Positions 17,322 to 25,837 of a stretch of 64,000 nucleotides of DNA are shown here, piece by piece; the stretch's first letter is position 1; the number at the start of each line of letters is the position of its first letter. A model generated the notes under the pieces. The model was given only the letters and a program-made list of their open reading frames with translations, did not search any database and was not told the DNA's origin. Source of the DNA: Humibacillus xanthopallidus (GTDB taxonomy: Bacteria; Actinomycetota; Actinomycetes; Actinomycetales; Dermatophilaceae); assembly GCF_006716675.1 (NCBI RefSeq), contig NZ_VFPM01000003.1, positions 970,286 to 1,034,285 of the forward strand, read 5' to 3'. The translations under genes were made by a program, and so were the position numbers.

Positions 17322-17395
17322 CGGGGCATGGCGCAGTTTGGTAGCGCGTCCGCTTTGGGAGCGGAAGGTCGCAGGTTCAAATCCTGTTGCCCCGA
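17322..17395 (+). tRNA. tRNA-Pro (anticodon TGG)
   Basis: Full cloverleaf: acceptor CGGGGCA pairs with TGCCCCG, D-arm GCGCAGTTTGGTAGCGC, anticodon stem-loop CCGCTTTGGGAGCGG giving TGG, T-arm GTTCAAATC. The discriminator base is A at 17395 and CCA is not encoded. Confidence 0.95.
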
Positions 17396-17448
17396 CTTTG
17401 TGAAGGCACGAGCGACGAGGCGCGACGGCGGTTCCCTCTTGGCCGCGC

Positions 17449-18186
17449 TCAGACGAGGTCGAGGCGCAGCTCGGTGATCTCGCGTCCGGCCGCGATGCCC
17501 TTGGCCTCGAAGCCGGCGGAGGGCCGCCACGAGGGCCGCTCCACGCGACGGGCCGCGAAGCGCGGGTGGCCGGCGACCTCGTCGAGCACGTGCCGGGCGT
17601 AGAAGTCCTGGTCGGTCGCGATGAGCACGTGTCCGCCGGGGCGCAGCACGCGCGCGAGCAGGTCGAGGTTGGTGGGGCTGACGAAGCGACGCTTCGTGTG
17701 CTTCTTCTTGCGCCAGGGGTCGGGGAAGAAGAGGTGGATCGCATCGAACGTGCCATCGGCCACGCGCTGCTGGAGGAAGAGCACCGCGTCGCCCTCCTCG
17801 ATGCGCAGGTTGGGCACCCCGGCCTCGTCCGCGCTGGCGAGCATCCGCGCGAGCCCGGGGGTGTGGACGTCCATGGCGACGAGGTCGTGCTCGGGGAAGG
17901 CAGCGGCATACGCGATGGCGGCGTGCCCGTGGCCGCAGCCGATCTCGAGCACGACGGGGGCGACCCGTCCGAAGGTCGCCCGCGCGTCGAACGGTCCGGG
18001 GGGTAGTGCCCGTGAGGGAGCGAGCCGCTCCATCCGGTCGCGCGTGAGGGTCGAGCGGCGACCGCGACGGACGAAGCTGCGGACCCTCGCCGGCGAGACC
18101 CCCGGCGGCAGGTCGGGCACCCCGGGCTCGGTCGATCGGATGGATCCGGCATCGTCGGTCGTCGGCTCGGCGGGGTGCTCGCTCAC
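17449..18186 (-). CDS. trmB: tRNA (guanine-N7-)-methyltransferase
   Basis: A 245-aa SAM-dependent enzyme that methylates G46 of tRNAs. The SAM-binding loop is EIGCGHGHA, and the signature FFPDPWRKKKHTKRR follows; RSFVRRGR near the N-terminus is the conserved substrate-side block. The GTG at 18186 is chosen because TACGAT lies 6 nt upstream (leaderless). The frame is open further upstream without family similarity. Two tRNA genes lie just downstream, though on mixed strands, so this is probably coincidental. Confidence 0.94.
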   Translation of the reverse strand: MSEHPAEPTTDDAGSIRSTEPGVPDLPPGVSPARVRSFVRRGRRSTLTRDRMERLAPSRALPPGPFDARATFGRVAPVVLEIGCGHGHAAIAYAAAFPEHDLVAMDVHTPGLARMLASADEAGVPNLRIEEGDAVLFLQQRVADGTFDAIHLFFPDPWRKKKHTKRRFVSPTNLDLLARVLRPGGHVLIATDQDFYARHVLDEVAGHPRFAARRVERPSWRPSAGFEAKGIAAGREITELRLDLV

Positions 18187-18192
18187 GCAGGC

Positions 18193-18198
18193 ATCGTA
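18193..18198 (-). promoter_or_regulatory. Predicted -10 box of a leaderless transcript (trmB)
   Basis: On the minus strand TACGAT ends 6 nt before the GTG at 18186; no Shine-Dalgarno is present. Confidence 0.45.
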
Positions 18199-18270
18199 GT
18201 GACGGCCCGGCACGAGGCCGTCGCCCGCACGACGACCCCCGGATGGGGCGCCGGTACGTGGCGGCAGCCC

Positions 18271-18320
18271 GAGAGGCCCCGAGAGGCCCTGAGAGGCGCC
18301 GAGAAGCCCCGAGGGGCTCA
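18271..18320. repeat. Decanucleotide tandem repeat (five units)
   Basis: Five exact 10-nt steps: GAGAGGCCCC, GAGAGGCCCT, GAGAGGCGCC, GAGAAGCCCC, GAGGGGCTCA. The last unit contains the stop codon of the phosphatase gene. The array fills the gap upstream of trmB; length variation between strains would be expected. Confidence 0.8.
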
Positions 18321-19433
18321 GCCGCGCCAGATGGTGACGACGGCGCGGTCGTCGCCGAGCCCTGCGGCAGCCTGGTCGCACAACCGTTGGGCCAGCCCTT
18401 CGAACCCGGTGCGGATGAAGGACTCCGCCCGGCCGAGCATGCGGTCGATGCCGTCGGTGAGGGCCTTGTCGCGGGCCTCGATCACGCCGTCGCTGTAGAG
18501 CACGAGGGCGTCGCCGCGGCGGATGACACCGGACTCGCGCGGGAACTGCGCCCCTTCGATGACGCCGAGGAGCGGCCCGCGACCACCGGCGAGCATCCGC
18601 CACCGCCCGGAGCCGGCGGCGTACTGAGCGGCAGCCGGGTGGCCGGCATACCCGATGGTGAACTCGCCCGTCTCGAGGTCGAGGGCGACGTGAACTGCCG
18701 TGGCGAAGCCCTCGGACCAGCGCAGGCGCAGCAGGTGGTTGTTGGCCGACGGGAGGAAGCCCCCTTCGCTCATCTCGCCGAGGAGCCCGCCCAGCGCGCC
18801 GGAGAGCAGGAGCGACCGGGCACCGGCCTCGCGCCCCTTGCCCGAGACGTCGACGAGCGCCACCTCGAGCATGCGCCCGTCGGTCGACCGGTTGGCGACG
18901 ACGAAGTCGCCGGCGAAGCCGTCGCCGTAGGCGGACTCGAGGGCCACCTCGGCGCCCCACGGTGGAGGAAGCGTCGGCAGCTCGCCCTGGGCCCGGAGCC
19001 GGTCGCGCATGTCGACGAGCATCGACTCACCGCCGACCCCCACGACGCCGGCCTCGGCGCGAGCGTGCGAGAGCCACAGCATGAGCACCATCGTGGCGAC
19101 GGTGACGAGCTGGGCACCGAGCGTCGCCGACTTCGCGGTCCCGAGGACGACCCCCAGCGTCGCCATCGCGAGGAAGAGCCCGACGAAGACGACGATGAGC
19201 AGACGCGGCTCGAGGAAGAGGCCTGAGGCGACGACGAGGAAGGTGTAGACCCCCCACGGCACCTGCTGCGGCCAGACGGCGATCGCGAGGCTCACGACCA
19301 CGCCGAGCAGCAGGAAGGACGTGACGATCAGCCACGGTGCACGCACGAGCCACTGGCCGAACGACCGGAGCCGTCGAACCGGTCCTGCGGGGTAGCGGGC
19401 GCGCCGAGAGACGATGCTCTCGTTGATGGCCAC
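18318..19433 (-). CDS. Membrane-bound SpoIIE-type PP2C phosphatase
   Basis: A 371-aa protein with about five membrane segments in residues 25-140 and a C-terminal PPM/SpoIIE serine phosphatase domain. The metal-binding blocks are present: GDFVVANRS and VDVSGKGREAG for the first Asp residues, then LVLYSDGVIEARD. Such proteins dephosphorylate anti-sigma-factor antagonists in partner-switching networks, though no antagonist or anti-sigma gene is adjacent. The GTG at 19433 has a G-rich GAGAGGGGGG site upstream. The signal sensed by the membrane part is unknown. Confidence 0.88.
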   Translation of the reverse strand: MAINESIVSRRARYPAGPVRRLRSFGQWLVRAPWLIVTSFLLLGVVVSLAIAVWPQQVPWGVYTFLVVASGLFLEPRLLIVVFVGLFLAMATLGVVLGTAKSATLGAQLVTVATMVLMLWLSHARAEAGVVGVGGESMLVDMRDRLRAQGELPTLPPPWGAEVALESAYGDGFAGDFVVANRSTDGRMLEVALVDVSGKGREAGARSLLLSGALGGLLGEMSEGGFLPSANNHLLRLRWSEGFATAVHVALDLETGEFTIGYAGHPAAAQYAAGSGRWRMLAGGRGPLLGVIEGAQFPRESGVIRRGDALVLYSDGVIEARDKALTDGIDRMLGRAESFIRTGFEGLAQRLCDQAAAGLGDDRAVVTIWRG

Positions 19434-19482
19434 GTGCCCCCCTCTCGCGCGCTGAGGGGGACCGGACCCGGGGCCGTCGGGT

Positions 19483-19965
19483 TCAGCTGACACCCGACTC
19501 CGGAAGCGCCGGAAGGTCACCCGTGCTCTCGTACGCGGTCACCATACCCAGCCGACGGCTGTGCCGCGCCTCATCGGTGAATTCGGTCGAGACGAACGTG
19601 TCGACGATCTCCTTGGCGACGTCGGTGGCGGTGAAGCGCGCACCGATCGAGACCACCTGCGCGTTGTTGTGTTCCCTTGCGAGAGAGGCGAGCTCAGCCG
19701 ACCATGCGAGGGCGGCGCGGATGCCTCGCACCTTGTTGGCGGCGATCTGCTCACCGTTGCCCGAGCCACCAAGGACGACTCCGAGCGACCCCTCGTCGGC
19801 CGCCACGGCCTCCGCCGCTCGCAGCACGTAGACGGGGTAGTCGTCCTGCGCGTCGTAGTCCGCCGGACCGTGGTCGACGACGTCGTGCCCGCCGTCGGTG
19901 AGGTGGGCGACGAGGGCGCGCTGGAGCTCGTATGCCGCGTGGTCGCCGCCGATGTGGATGCGCAT
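19483..19965 (-). CDS. rpiB: Ribose-5-phosphate isomerase B
   Basis: A 160-aa enzyme interconverting ribose 5-phosphate and ribulose 5-phosphate. The N-terminal GGDHAAYEL block and the SGNGEQIAANKV loop are conserved. Glu72 stands where the M. tuberculosis-type enzyme has its catalytic Glu, and the E. coli-type catalytic Cys is absent, so this is the mycobacterial subtype. The ATG at 19965 has AAGGAC upstream. Gene order next to the Rv2466c-like gene matches M. tuberculosis. Confidence 0.95.
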   Translation of the reverse strand: MRIHIGGDHAAYELQRALVAHLTDGGHDVVDHGPADYDAQDDYPVYVLRAAEAVAADEGSLGVVLGGSGNGEQIAANKVRGIRAALAWSAELASLAREHNNAQVVSIGARFTATDVAKEIVDTFVSTEFTDEARHSRRLGMVTAYESTGDLPALPESGVS

Positions 19966-20048
19966 GTCCGTCCTTGGGTGGGTGCGTCGAGGAGGGGGTT
20001 CGGAGAGGTCGAGCGGGTCGCCGGGAAGGGGCGCTCCCGCCGGTCGGC

Positions 20049-20723
20049 TCAGTCGAAGATCGGGCCGCGCGAGCGGGTGCGCTTCAGCTCGAAGAAGCCG
20101 GGGGTGGCGGCGACGAGCACGCAGCCGTCCCAGAGCTTGGCCGCGGCCTCGCCCTTGGGAGCAGGGGTGACGACGGGCCCGAAGAAGGCGACGCCGTTGA
20201 CGGCGATGACGGGCGTGCCGACGTCGGTGCCGACGAGGTCGATCGCGCGCTGGTGGCTGGCGCGCAGCGCCTCGTCGTTCGCGTCGGTCGTCGCCAACTC
20301 GGCGAGCTCGGCCGGCAGCCCGACGTCCTCGAGCGCCTCGCGGATGACGACGGCGACGTCCTGCTCGCCCCCGGGGTGGAAGCGCGTACCCATCGCGTCG
20401 TAAAGCGGCTTGATGACGGCGTCGCCGTGCTGCTCCGCGGCGCCCATGACGACTCGCACAGGGCCCCACGCGCGCTGCATCATCGCCTGGTAGGCGGGCG
20501 GCAGGCTCTCGGCGTGCTCGTTGAGGACGGCGAGGCTCATGACGGACCACGTCACCTCGATGTCACGGTGCTGCTCGACCTCCATGAGCCAGCGCGAGGT
20601 CATCCACGCCCACGGGCACATCGGGTCGAACCACATCTCGACGGTCTCCTTGCCCGACCCGGTGGAGGCGGGGGCGGCTGCCGTCTCGTCGACGGGCGAG
20701 CTGGTCTGGTTCGCATCGGCCAT
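20049..20723 (-). CDS. Rv2466c-like mycothiol-dependent reductase (DsbA fold), CPWA variant
   Basis: A 224-aa DsbA-fold protein closely resembling M. tuberculosis Rv2466c, a mycothiol-dependent nitroreductase. Conserved blocks include FDPMCPWAW (residues 32-40), VMSLAVLNE, RAWGPVRV and VGTPVIAVNGVAFFGPV. The active-site motif is CPWA: Cys36 is kept, but the second Cys of the CPWC motif I recall for Rv2466c is Ala. A monothiol mechanism using mycothiol is therefore likely. The first 25 residues are a disordered Ala/Ser/Thr extension. It is divergent from pepN. Confidence 0.88.
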   Translation of the reverse strand: MADANQTSSPVDETAAAPASTGSGKETVEMWFDPMCPWAWMTSRWLMEVEQHRDIEVTWSVMSLAVLNEHAESLPPAYQAMMQRAWGPVRVVMGAAEQHGDAVIKPLYDAMGTRFHPGGEQDVAVVIREALEDVGLPAELAELATTDANDEALRASHQRAIDLVGTDVGTPVIAVNGVAFFGPVVTPAPKGEAAAKLWDGCVLVAATPGFFELKRTRSRGPIFD

Positions 20724-20861
20724 GGGGCCCATCATGGCACCGCCGCCCGGGAGACAAAGCGGTGGTGGGCCCCTCCCCCGGTCGTGCGAGGATGGCCGCC
20801 GACGTCGCCGTCGGACCGACGCGCCGTCGTGCCCACGCAACCTGCCCAGGAGGTCACCCAC

Positions 20862-23444
20862 GTGCCCGGCAAGAACCTGACCCGCGACGAGGCTGCCGCT
20901 CGCGCGAGCATCCTCACCGTCGAGAGCTATGCCGTCAGGCTCGACCTCACGACGGGTCCCGAGCACTTCCGCACCGTCACGACGGTGCGCTTCAGCTGCT
21001 CCGAGCCCGGCGCCGACACCTTCATCGACCTCATCGCGGCCTCGGTCGAGAGCGTGACCCTCAACGGCACCGCTCTCGACCCTGCCGAGGTCTTCGCGGA
21101 CTCACGCATCGCCCTGCCGGGCCTCGCCGCCGACAACGAGCTCGTCGTCGATGCCACCGGTAGCTACACCAACACCGGTGAGGGGCTGCACCGCTTCGTC
21201 GACCCGGTCGACAACGAGGTCTACCTCTACACGCAGTTCGAGGTGCCGGACTCGCGCCGGATGTATGCCGTCTTCGAGCAGCCCGACCTCAAGGCGAGCT
21301 TCACCTTCACGGTGACGGCTCCCGCGCACTGGAAGGTCGTGTCCAACTCCCCCACGCCGACGCCCGAGGCGGCCGGCGTGGCTGACGGGGTCGAGCGAGC
21401 CACGTGGTCCTTCGCGCCGACGAAGCGGATCTCCTCCTACATCACGGCTCTCATCGCCGGCCCCTACGACGAGGTCCGTGACGAGGTGGAGACCCGCGAG
21501 GGCGTCGTGCCGCTCGGGATCTTCTGCCGCAGGTCGCTCACCGAGTACCTCGACGCCGACAACATCTTCGACTGCACGAAGAGGGGTTTCGCGTTCTTCG
21601 AGAAGGAGTTCGACCAGCCCTACCCCTTCGAGAAGTACGACCAGATCTTCACGCCCGAGTACAACATGGGCGCGATGGAGAACGCCGGGGCCGTCACCTT
21701 CACCGAGGTCTACGTGTTCCGGAGCAAGGTCTCCGAGGCGAAGGTCGAGCGACGCGCGCTGACGATCCTGCACGAGCTGGCGCACATGTGGTTCGGCAAC
21801 CTCGTGACGATGAAGTGGTGGGACGACCTCTGGCTCAACGAGTCGTTCGCCGAGTGGGCCTCGACGACGTGCCAGGCCGAGGCCACCGAGTGGACGAGCG
21901 CCTGGACGACCTTCGGCACGTCGGAGAAGGCCTGGGCCTACGACCAGGACCAGCTGTCCTCGACCCACCCGATCGCGGCCGACATGCGCCATCTCGAGGA
22001 CGTCGAGGTCAACTTCGACGGCATCACCTACGCCAAGGGCGCCTCGGTGCTCAAGCAGCTCGTCGCCTACGTCGGCCGTGAGCCGTTCGTCGCCGCGCTG
22101 CGCCAGTACTTCGCCACGCACAAGTGGGGCAACACGACGCTCGCCGACCTGCTCGGCGAGCTCGAGAAGGCCTCCGGCCGCGAGCTCACCGAGTGGAGCA
22201 AGCTGTGGCTCGAGACTGCCGGAGTCAACACCCTGCGCCCCGTCTTCGAGGTCGACGCCGACGGGCGCTACGCGACCTTCGCGATCGAGCAGACCGCCGC
22301 AGACTCGCACCCGACGCTGCGTCCGCACCGCCTCGGCATCGGGCGGTATGCCGTCCGGCCGGGTGGGTCGGGCGACGCGGGCACCGTGCTCGAGCGGGTC
22401 GGCTACGACGAGGTCGACATCGACGGGGCCCGCACCGAGATCGAGGCGCTCGTCGGCCAGACCCAGCCCGACCTGCTGCTCGTCAACGACGACGACCTCG
22501 CCTACGCGAAGATCCGCCTCGATGAGCGTTCCCTCGCGACCGCCCTCTCACTGCCGCGCGGCTTCACGGACTCGCTGCCGCGGTCGCTCGTGCTCGGCGC
22601 GACGTGGGACATGACCCGCGATGCGGAGATGCCGGCCCGCGACTTCGTGCGCTTCGTGCTCGAGACCTTGCCGGGCGAGAGCGACTCGACGCTGCTGCGC
22701 GTGCTCATCAACCAGCTCTCGACGGCCACCCGGCTCTACACGGCGCCCGAGCACCGCGACGAGACGTCCGCCCTGCTCAGCTCGTCGCTCAAGGCACTCG
22801 CCGAGACGGCGCAGCCCGGCAGCGACGCCCAGTTCCAGCTCGTCGAGGCGTGGGCCAACACGACCCGCGACGTCGCCGACGAGACGCGGCTGCGTGCGCT
22901 GATCTCCGGCGAGTCGGCCTTCGAGGGTCTCTCCGTCGACACCGAGCTGCGCTGGACGTTGGTCAAGGCCCTCGCGGCGCTCGGCGTCGCGGACGAGGCC
23001 GAGCTCCAGGCCGAGCTCGACCGCGACCCGACCTCGACCGGCCGGGAGCGCCATGCCGAGGCCCTTGCCGCCCGCCCCACCGCGGAGGCCAAGGCCGACG
23101 CCTGGGCGAAGGCCGTGGAGCAGAACGTCCTGCCCAACCAGATGGTCGAGGCCGTGAGCGCCGGGTTCCGCCGCAGCACCGACCTGTCGCTGCTCGAGCC
23201 CTACATCGCGAAGTACCACGCCATGCTCGTCGACGCGTGGGACGCACGCAGCGTCGCGATGGGTGAGCGCGTCGTCGGCGGCTTCTACCCCTTCGCGCTC
23301 GCGAGCGAGCAGCTCAAGCAGGCTTCCGACACCTGGCTGGCCGAGCACGCCGACGCTGCAGCAGGTCTCGTGCGCACGGTGGCCGAGAACCGCGACACCG
23401 TCGCCCGCGCCCTGCTCGCCCAGGCCCGCGACCGCCGGGGCTGA
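20862..23444 (+). CDS. pepN: Aminopeptidase N (M1 family)
   Basis: An 860-aa zinc aminopeptidase that removes N-terminal residues from peptides in the cytoplasm. The exopeptidase motif GAMENAG is at residues 270-276, the zinc-binding HELAH at 304-308, and the third ligand Glu lies in WLNESFAEW. A long helical C-terminal domain (ERAP1-like) follows, of the actinobacterial type. The GTG at 20862 has AGGAGG upstream and is preferred; the open frame upstream has no similarity. It may process peptides released by the ClpXP system encoded nearby. Confidence 0.97.
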   Translation: MPGKNLTRDEAAARASILTVESYAVRLDLTTGPEHFRTVTTVRFSCSEPGADTFIDLIAASVESVTLNGTALDPAEVFADSRIALPGLAADNELVVDATGSYTNTGEGLHRFVDPVDNEVYLYTQFEVPDSRRMYAVFEQPDLKASFTFTVTAPAHWKVVSNSPTPTPEAAGVADGVERATWSFAPTKRISSYITALIAGPYDEVRDEVETREGVVPLGIFCRRSLTEYLDADNIFDCTKRGFAFFEKEFDQPYPFEKYDQIFTPEYNMGAMENAGAVTFTEVYVFRSKVSEAKVERRALTILHELAHMWFGNLVTMKWWDDLWLNESFAEWASTTCQAEATEWTSAWTTFGTSEKAWAYDQDQLSSTHPIAADMRHLEDVEVNFDGITYAKGASVLKQLVAYVGREPFVAALRQYFATHKWGNTTLADLLGELEKASGRELTEWSKLWLETAGVNTLRPVFEVDADGRYATFAIEQTAADSHPTLRPHRLGIGRYAVRPGGSGDAGTVLERVGYDEVDIDGARTEIEALVGQTQPDLLLVNDDDLAYAKIRLDERSLATALSLPRGFTDSLPRSLVLGATWDMTRDAEMPARDFVRFVLETLPGESDSTLLRVLINQLSTATRLYTAPEHRDETSALLSSSLKALAETAQPGSDAQFQLVEAWANTTRDVADETRLRALISGESAFEGLSVDTELRWTLVKALAALGVADEAELQAELDRDPTSTGRERHAEALAARPTAEAKADAWAKAVEQNVLPNQMVEAVSAGFRRSTDLSLLEPYIAKYHAMLVDAWDARSVAMGERVVGGFYPFALASEQLKQASDTWLAEHADAAAGLVRTVAENRDTVARALLAQARDRRG

Positions 23445-23456
23445 CCGGCATGTCCG

Positions 23457-23487
23457 GTGGCCGGGCCGCTACGCGCGGCTCGGCCAC
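23457..23487. terminator. pepN terminator hairpin
   Basis: 13-bp arms (23457-23469 and 23475-23487) with one G-T wobble and a 5-nt loop, 13 nt after the pepN stop. A CGGCATAC octamer follows directly. Confidence 0.75.
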
Positions 23488-23541
23488 ACGGCATACCGTC
23501 GTCACACGCCGATCCACCGATCCCCTCCCGACTGAGACGCT

Positions 23542-24585
23542 GTGATCCTCCACCTCGCGACCACCCTGTCCGTCCTCGCCGCCCCGGCGGCGACCACGCC
23601 ACCGCCCACGCCGGCACCGACACCCTGGGGGGAGGACCCCGTGCAGACCGTGTCCGCGACCGTGACGAGTCTCAGCACCGTCACCTGGGACGAGTTCACC
23701 GCCTGGCTCGTCGGCACGCCACTGCTCATCATCGTCACGCTCGTCGTCGGGTTCCTGGCGCGCCTCCTGCTGCACCGGGTCATCGACCGCGTCGTGGCCA
23801 CGGCCACGTCCAGACGAGCCGAACGCCTCGCGGCGATCCCCGGCGCGGGCCTTGCCCTGCAGGCCGTCGGGGTGGCCCAGACGCGCCACGTCCAGCGGAC
23901 CCAGACCATGGGGGCGCTGCTCAAGAGCATCTCGACGTTCGTCGTCGGTGGCATCACCGCCCTCACGGTGCTCTCTCTCGTCGGCATCCCGCTCGGCCCG
24001 ATGCTCGCCTCGGCGAGTGTCGGCGGCGTGGCGCTGGCCTTCGGCGCGCAGAGCCTCGTCAAGGACTTCCTGTCGGGCATCTTCATGATCATCGAGGACC
24101 AGTACGGCGTGGGAGACGTCATCGACACCGGTGAGGTCATCGGCACCGTCGAGAACGTCTCGCTGCGCGTCACCCAGCTACGCGACGCGAACGGCATGAC
24201 GTGGTACGTCCGCAACGGCGAGATCGTCCGCGTCGGCAACCGCACGCAAGGCTGGTCGACGGCGCTCGTCGACGTCGCCATCGCCTACGACGAGGACGTC
24301 GAGAAGGCGACCGCGGTCATCCGCGACGTCGTCGAGGTCATGGACGAGGACGAGGCCTGGAAGGGCATCCTCCTCGAGCAGCCCAACGTCGTCGGCGTCG
24401 AGTCGATCTCCGCGGGCGCCATCACGATCCGTATCGTCGCCAAGACGGTCGCCAACGAGCAGTTCGGCGTGCAGCGCGAGATGCGCGAGCGGATCAAGCG
24501 CGCCTTCGACGCGGCCGGCGTGCGCAGCCCCCAGCCCGTCATGCCGCCCTACGGTGGGGCAGCCCCGCAGGGCACCGCCCCGTGA
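23542..24585 (+). CDS. MscS-type mechanosensitive channel
   Basis: A 347-aa small-conductance mechanosensitive channel protein. After an N-terminal hydrophobic/Pro-rich segment there are membrane helices at about 50-75 and 125-150. The pore helix TM3 is ASASVGGVALAFGAQSLVKDFLSG, and the cytoplasmic beta domain contains DVIDTGEVIGTVE. It opens under membrane tension to release solutes in hypo-osmotic shock. The GTG at 23542 is the most plausible start. A Gly/Pro-rich tail ends the protein. Confidence 0.92.
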   Translation: MILHLATTLSVLAAPAATTPPPTPAPTPWGEDPVQTVSATVTSLSTVTWDEFTAWLVGTPLLIIVTLVVGFLARLLLHRVIDRVVATATSRRAERLAAIPGAGLALQAVGVAQTRHVQRTQTMGALLKSISTFVVGGITALTVLSLVGIPLGPMLASASVGGVALAFGAQSLVKDFLSGIFMIIEDQYGVGDVIDTGEVIGTVENVSLRVTQLRDANGMTWYVRNGEIVRVGNRTQGWSTALVDVAIAYDEDVEKATAVIRDVVEVMDEDEAWKGILLEQPNVVGVESISAGAITIRIVAKTVANEQFGVQREMRERIKRAFDAAGVRSPQPVMPPYGGAAPQGTAP

Positions 24586-24616
24586 GGGCCGGGGCGGCTC
24601 TGGGAGACTGGTCGAC

Positions 24617-25003
24617 GTGACCTACTACGACGACTTCGGCGGCCACGAGACCTTCGCCAAGCTCGTCCGCGAGTTCTACCGCGGCGTCGCGCAGGACGAG
24701 CCGCTGCGGGCCCTCTATCCCGAGGAGGACCTCGCGCCCGCCGAGGAGCGGCTGCGGATGTTCCTCGAGCAGTACTGGGGCGGACCGACCACCTACTCCG
24801 AGCAGCGTGGCCACCCGCGACTGCGGATGCGCCACATGCCGTATGCCGTGACGCCCGACATGCGTGACCGCTGGCTCCTGCACATGATGAACGCCGTCGA
24901 CTCGCTGGAGCTCGACCCCGAGCAGGACGACCGGCTGCGCGACTACCTCACGCGGGCCGCATACTCCCTCGTCAACAGCGGCGGGCCTGCCGAAGCCTTC
25001 TGA
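24617..25003 (+). CDS. glbO: Group II truncated hemoglobin (trHbO-like)
   Basis: A 128-aa 2-on-2 hemoglobin. It starts VTYYDDFGGHETF and carries the proximal-His region HPRLRMRH and the trailing RWLLHMM helix with the conserved Trp at G8. Such proteins bind O2 and help against peroxide or nitrosative stress. The GTG at 24617 is chosen because the family begins here; a GAGACT box lies 7 nt upstream. The neighbourhood pepN-globin-alpha-glucosidase matches the M. tuberculosis Rv2467-Rv2471 order. Confidence 0.93.
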   Translation: MTYYDDFGGHETFAKLVREFYRGVAQDEPLRALYPEEDLAPAEERLRMFLEQYWGGPTTYSEQRGHPRLRMRHMPYAVTPDMRDRWLLHMMNAVDSLELDPEQDDRLRDYLTRAAYSLVNSGGPAEAF

Positions 25004-25028
25004 GCAGCCGGGCACGGTTCGCTCCAAC

Positions 25029-25044
25029 TCACAGCAAGTCACAG
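25029..25044 (+). promoter_or_regulatory. Direct repeat resembling an MtrA box
   Basis: TCACAG, CAAG, TCACAG: two hexamers 10 nt apart start to start, about 100 nt upstream of a secreted-protein gene. The mycobacterial response regulator MtrA is reported to bind GTCACAG-like direct repeats before cell-wall genes. Only the second copy has the leading G. Confidence 0.35.
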
Positions 25045-25140
25045 GTGGTTGGAAGCACTTTGCCCAGCGCCCGGGTGTTGTCTGGTGAGGACACCAGCGG
25101 CGTCGGGCGCACAGTCCGGCGTCTCGACGAAGGGACTCAG

Positions 25141-25776
25141 ATGGCCTCCATCAGCAAGAAGGCCGCGGGCCTCGCCGCCGCCGGCGCGGCCGTGGCCGCG
25201 ATCGGGCTCGGCGCCTCCCAGATGGCCCGTGCCGACGACGCCACCCCGACGCCCAGCCCCTCGGCGACCTCGAACCCTGGCAACGCCAACCCCGGACAGG
25301 GCAACGGACAGGGCAACGGTCAGGGGAACGGTCTCGGCTACGGCCCGGGGGGCCGCCACGGTGGTATGGGCATGGTCATGGGGCTCGGCAAGGGGCTGGG
25401 CAAGGGCATGGGTGCCGACCTGTCCGCTCTCGCGACGAAGCTCGGCGTCGACGAGACGAAGCTCAAGGACGCCCTCAAGGCCGTGCGTGACGAGCTCCGA
25501 GCAGCTCGCACCCAGGGTCAGGGCACGGCCAAGCCGGACCCGGCGACGATGCAGGACGAGCTCGCGACGAAGCTCGCGAGCAAGCTGGGCATCGACGCTG
25601 CGAAGGTCAAGGCGGCCTTCGCCGACCTGCGGGCCACCGCCGATGCCGCGCGCCAGAAGGCGTTCGACGACAAGCTCGCCAAGGCGGTGACGGACGGCAC
25701 GCTCACCCAGGCCGAGGCCGACGCCGTGAAGAAGGCCGCGAAGGCCGGCGTCATCGGCATGGGTGGACCGCGCTGA
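25141..25776 (+). CDS. Secreted Gly/Asn-rich protein with two helical repeats
   Basis: A 211-aa protein with an N-terminal signal peptide (KK at 6-7, hydrophobic core to about residue 28, likely cleavage near ARA-DD). A disordered linker with three GQGN units follows (about residues 55-66), then a Gly/Met-rich stretch. Two similar helical segments close it: LATKLGVDETKLKDALKAV and LASKLGIDAAKVKAAFADL. No enzyme motif is seen. It may be a cell-envelope or stress-related secreted protein; the function is unknown. A possible MtrA box lies upstream. Confidence 0.72.
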   Translation: MASISKKAAGLAAAGAAVAAIGLGASQMARADDATPTPSPSATSNPGNANPGQGNGQGNGQGNGLGYGPGGRHGGMGMVMGLGKGLGKGMGADLSALATKLGVDETKLKDALKAVRDELRAARTQGQGTAKPDPATMQDELATKLASKLGIDAAKVKAAFADLRATADAARQKAFDDKLAKAVTDGTLTQAEADAVKKAAKAGVIGMGGPR

Positions 25777-25804
25777 CGCTGCTCACCCCGGCGAGGGCGG
25801 TTGC

Positions 25805-25837
25805 TGAGGGGCGTCACTCCGTGGATGACGCCCCTCA
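25805..25837. terminator. Bidirectional terminator hairpin
   Basis: Perfect 12-bp arms TGAGGGGCGTCA and TGACGCCCCTCA with a 9-nt loop, between two convergent genes. The last three bases are the stop codon of the Nudix gene. Confidence 0.85.

Noticed and set aside
25004..25140. Possible c-di-AMP riboswitch before the secreted-protein gene
   Set aside because: The conserved ydaO-type sequence blocks are not present.
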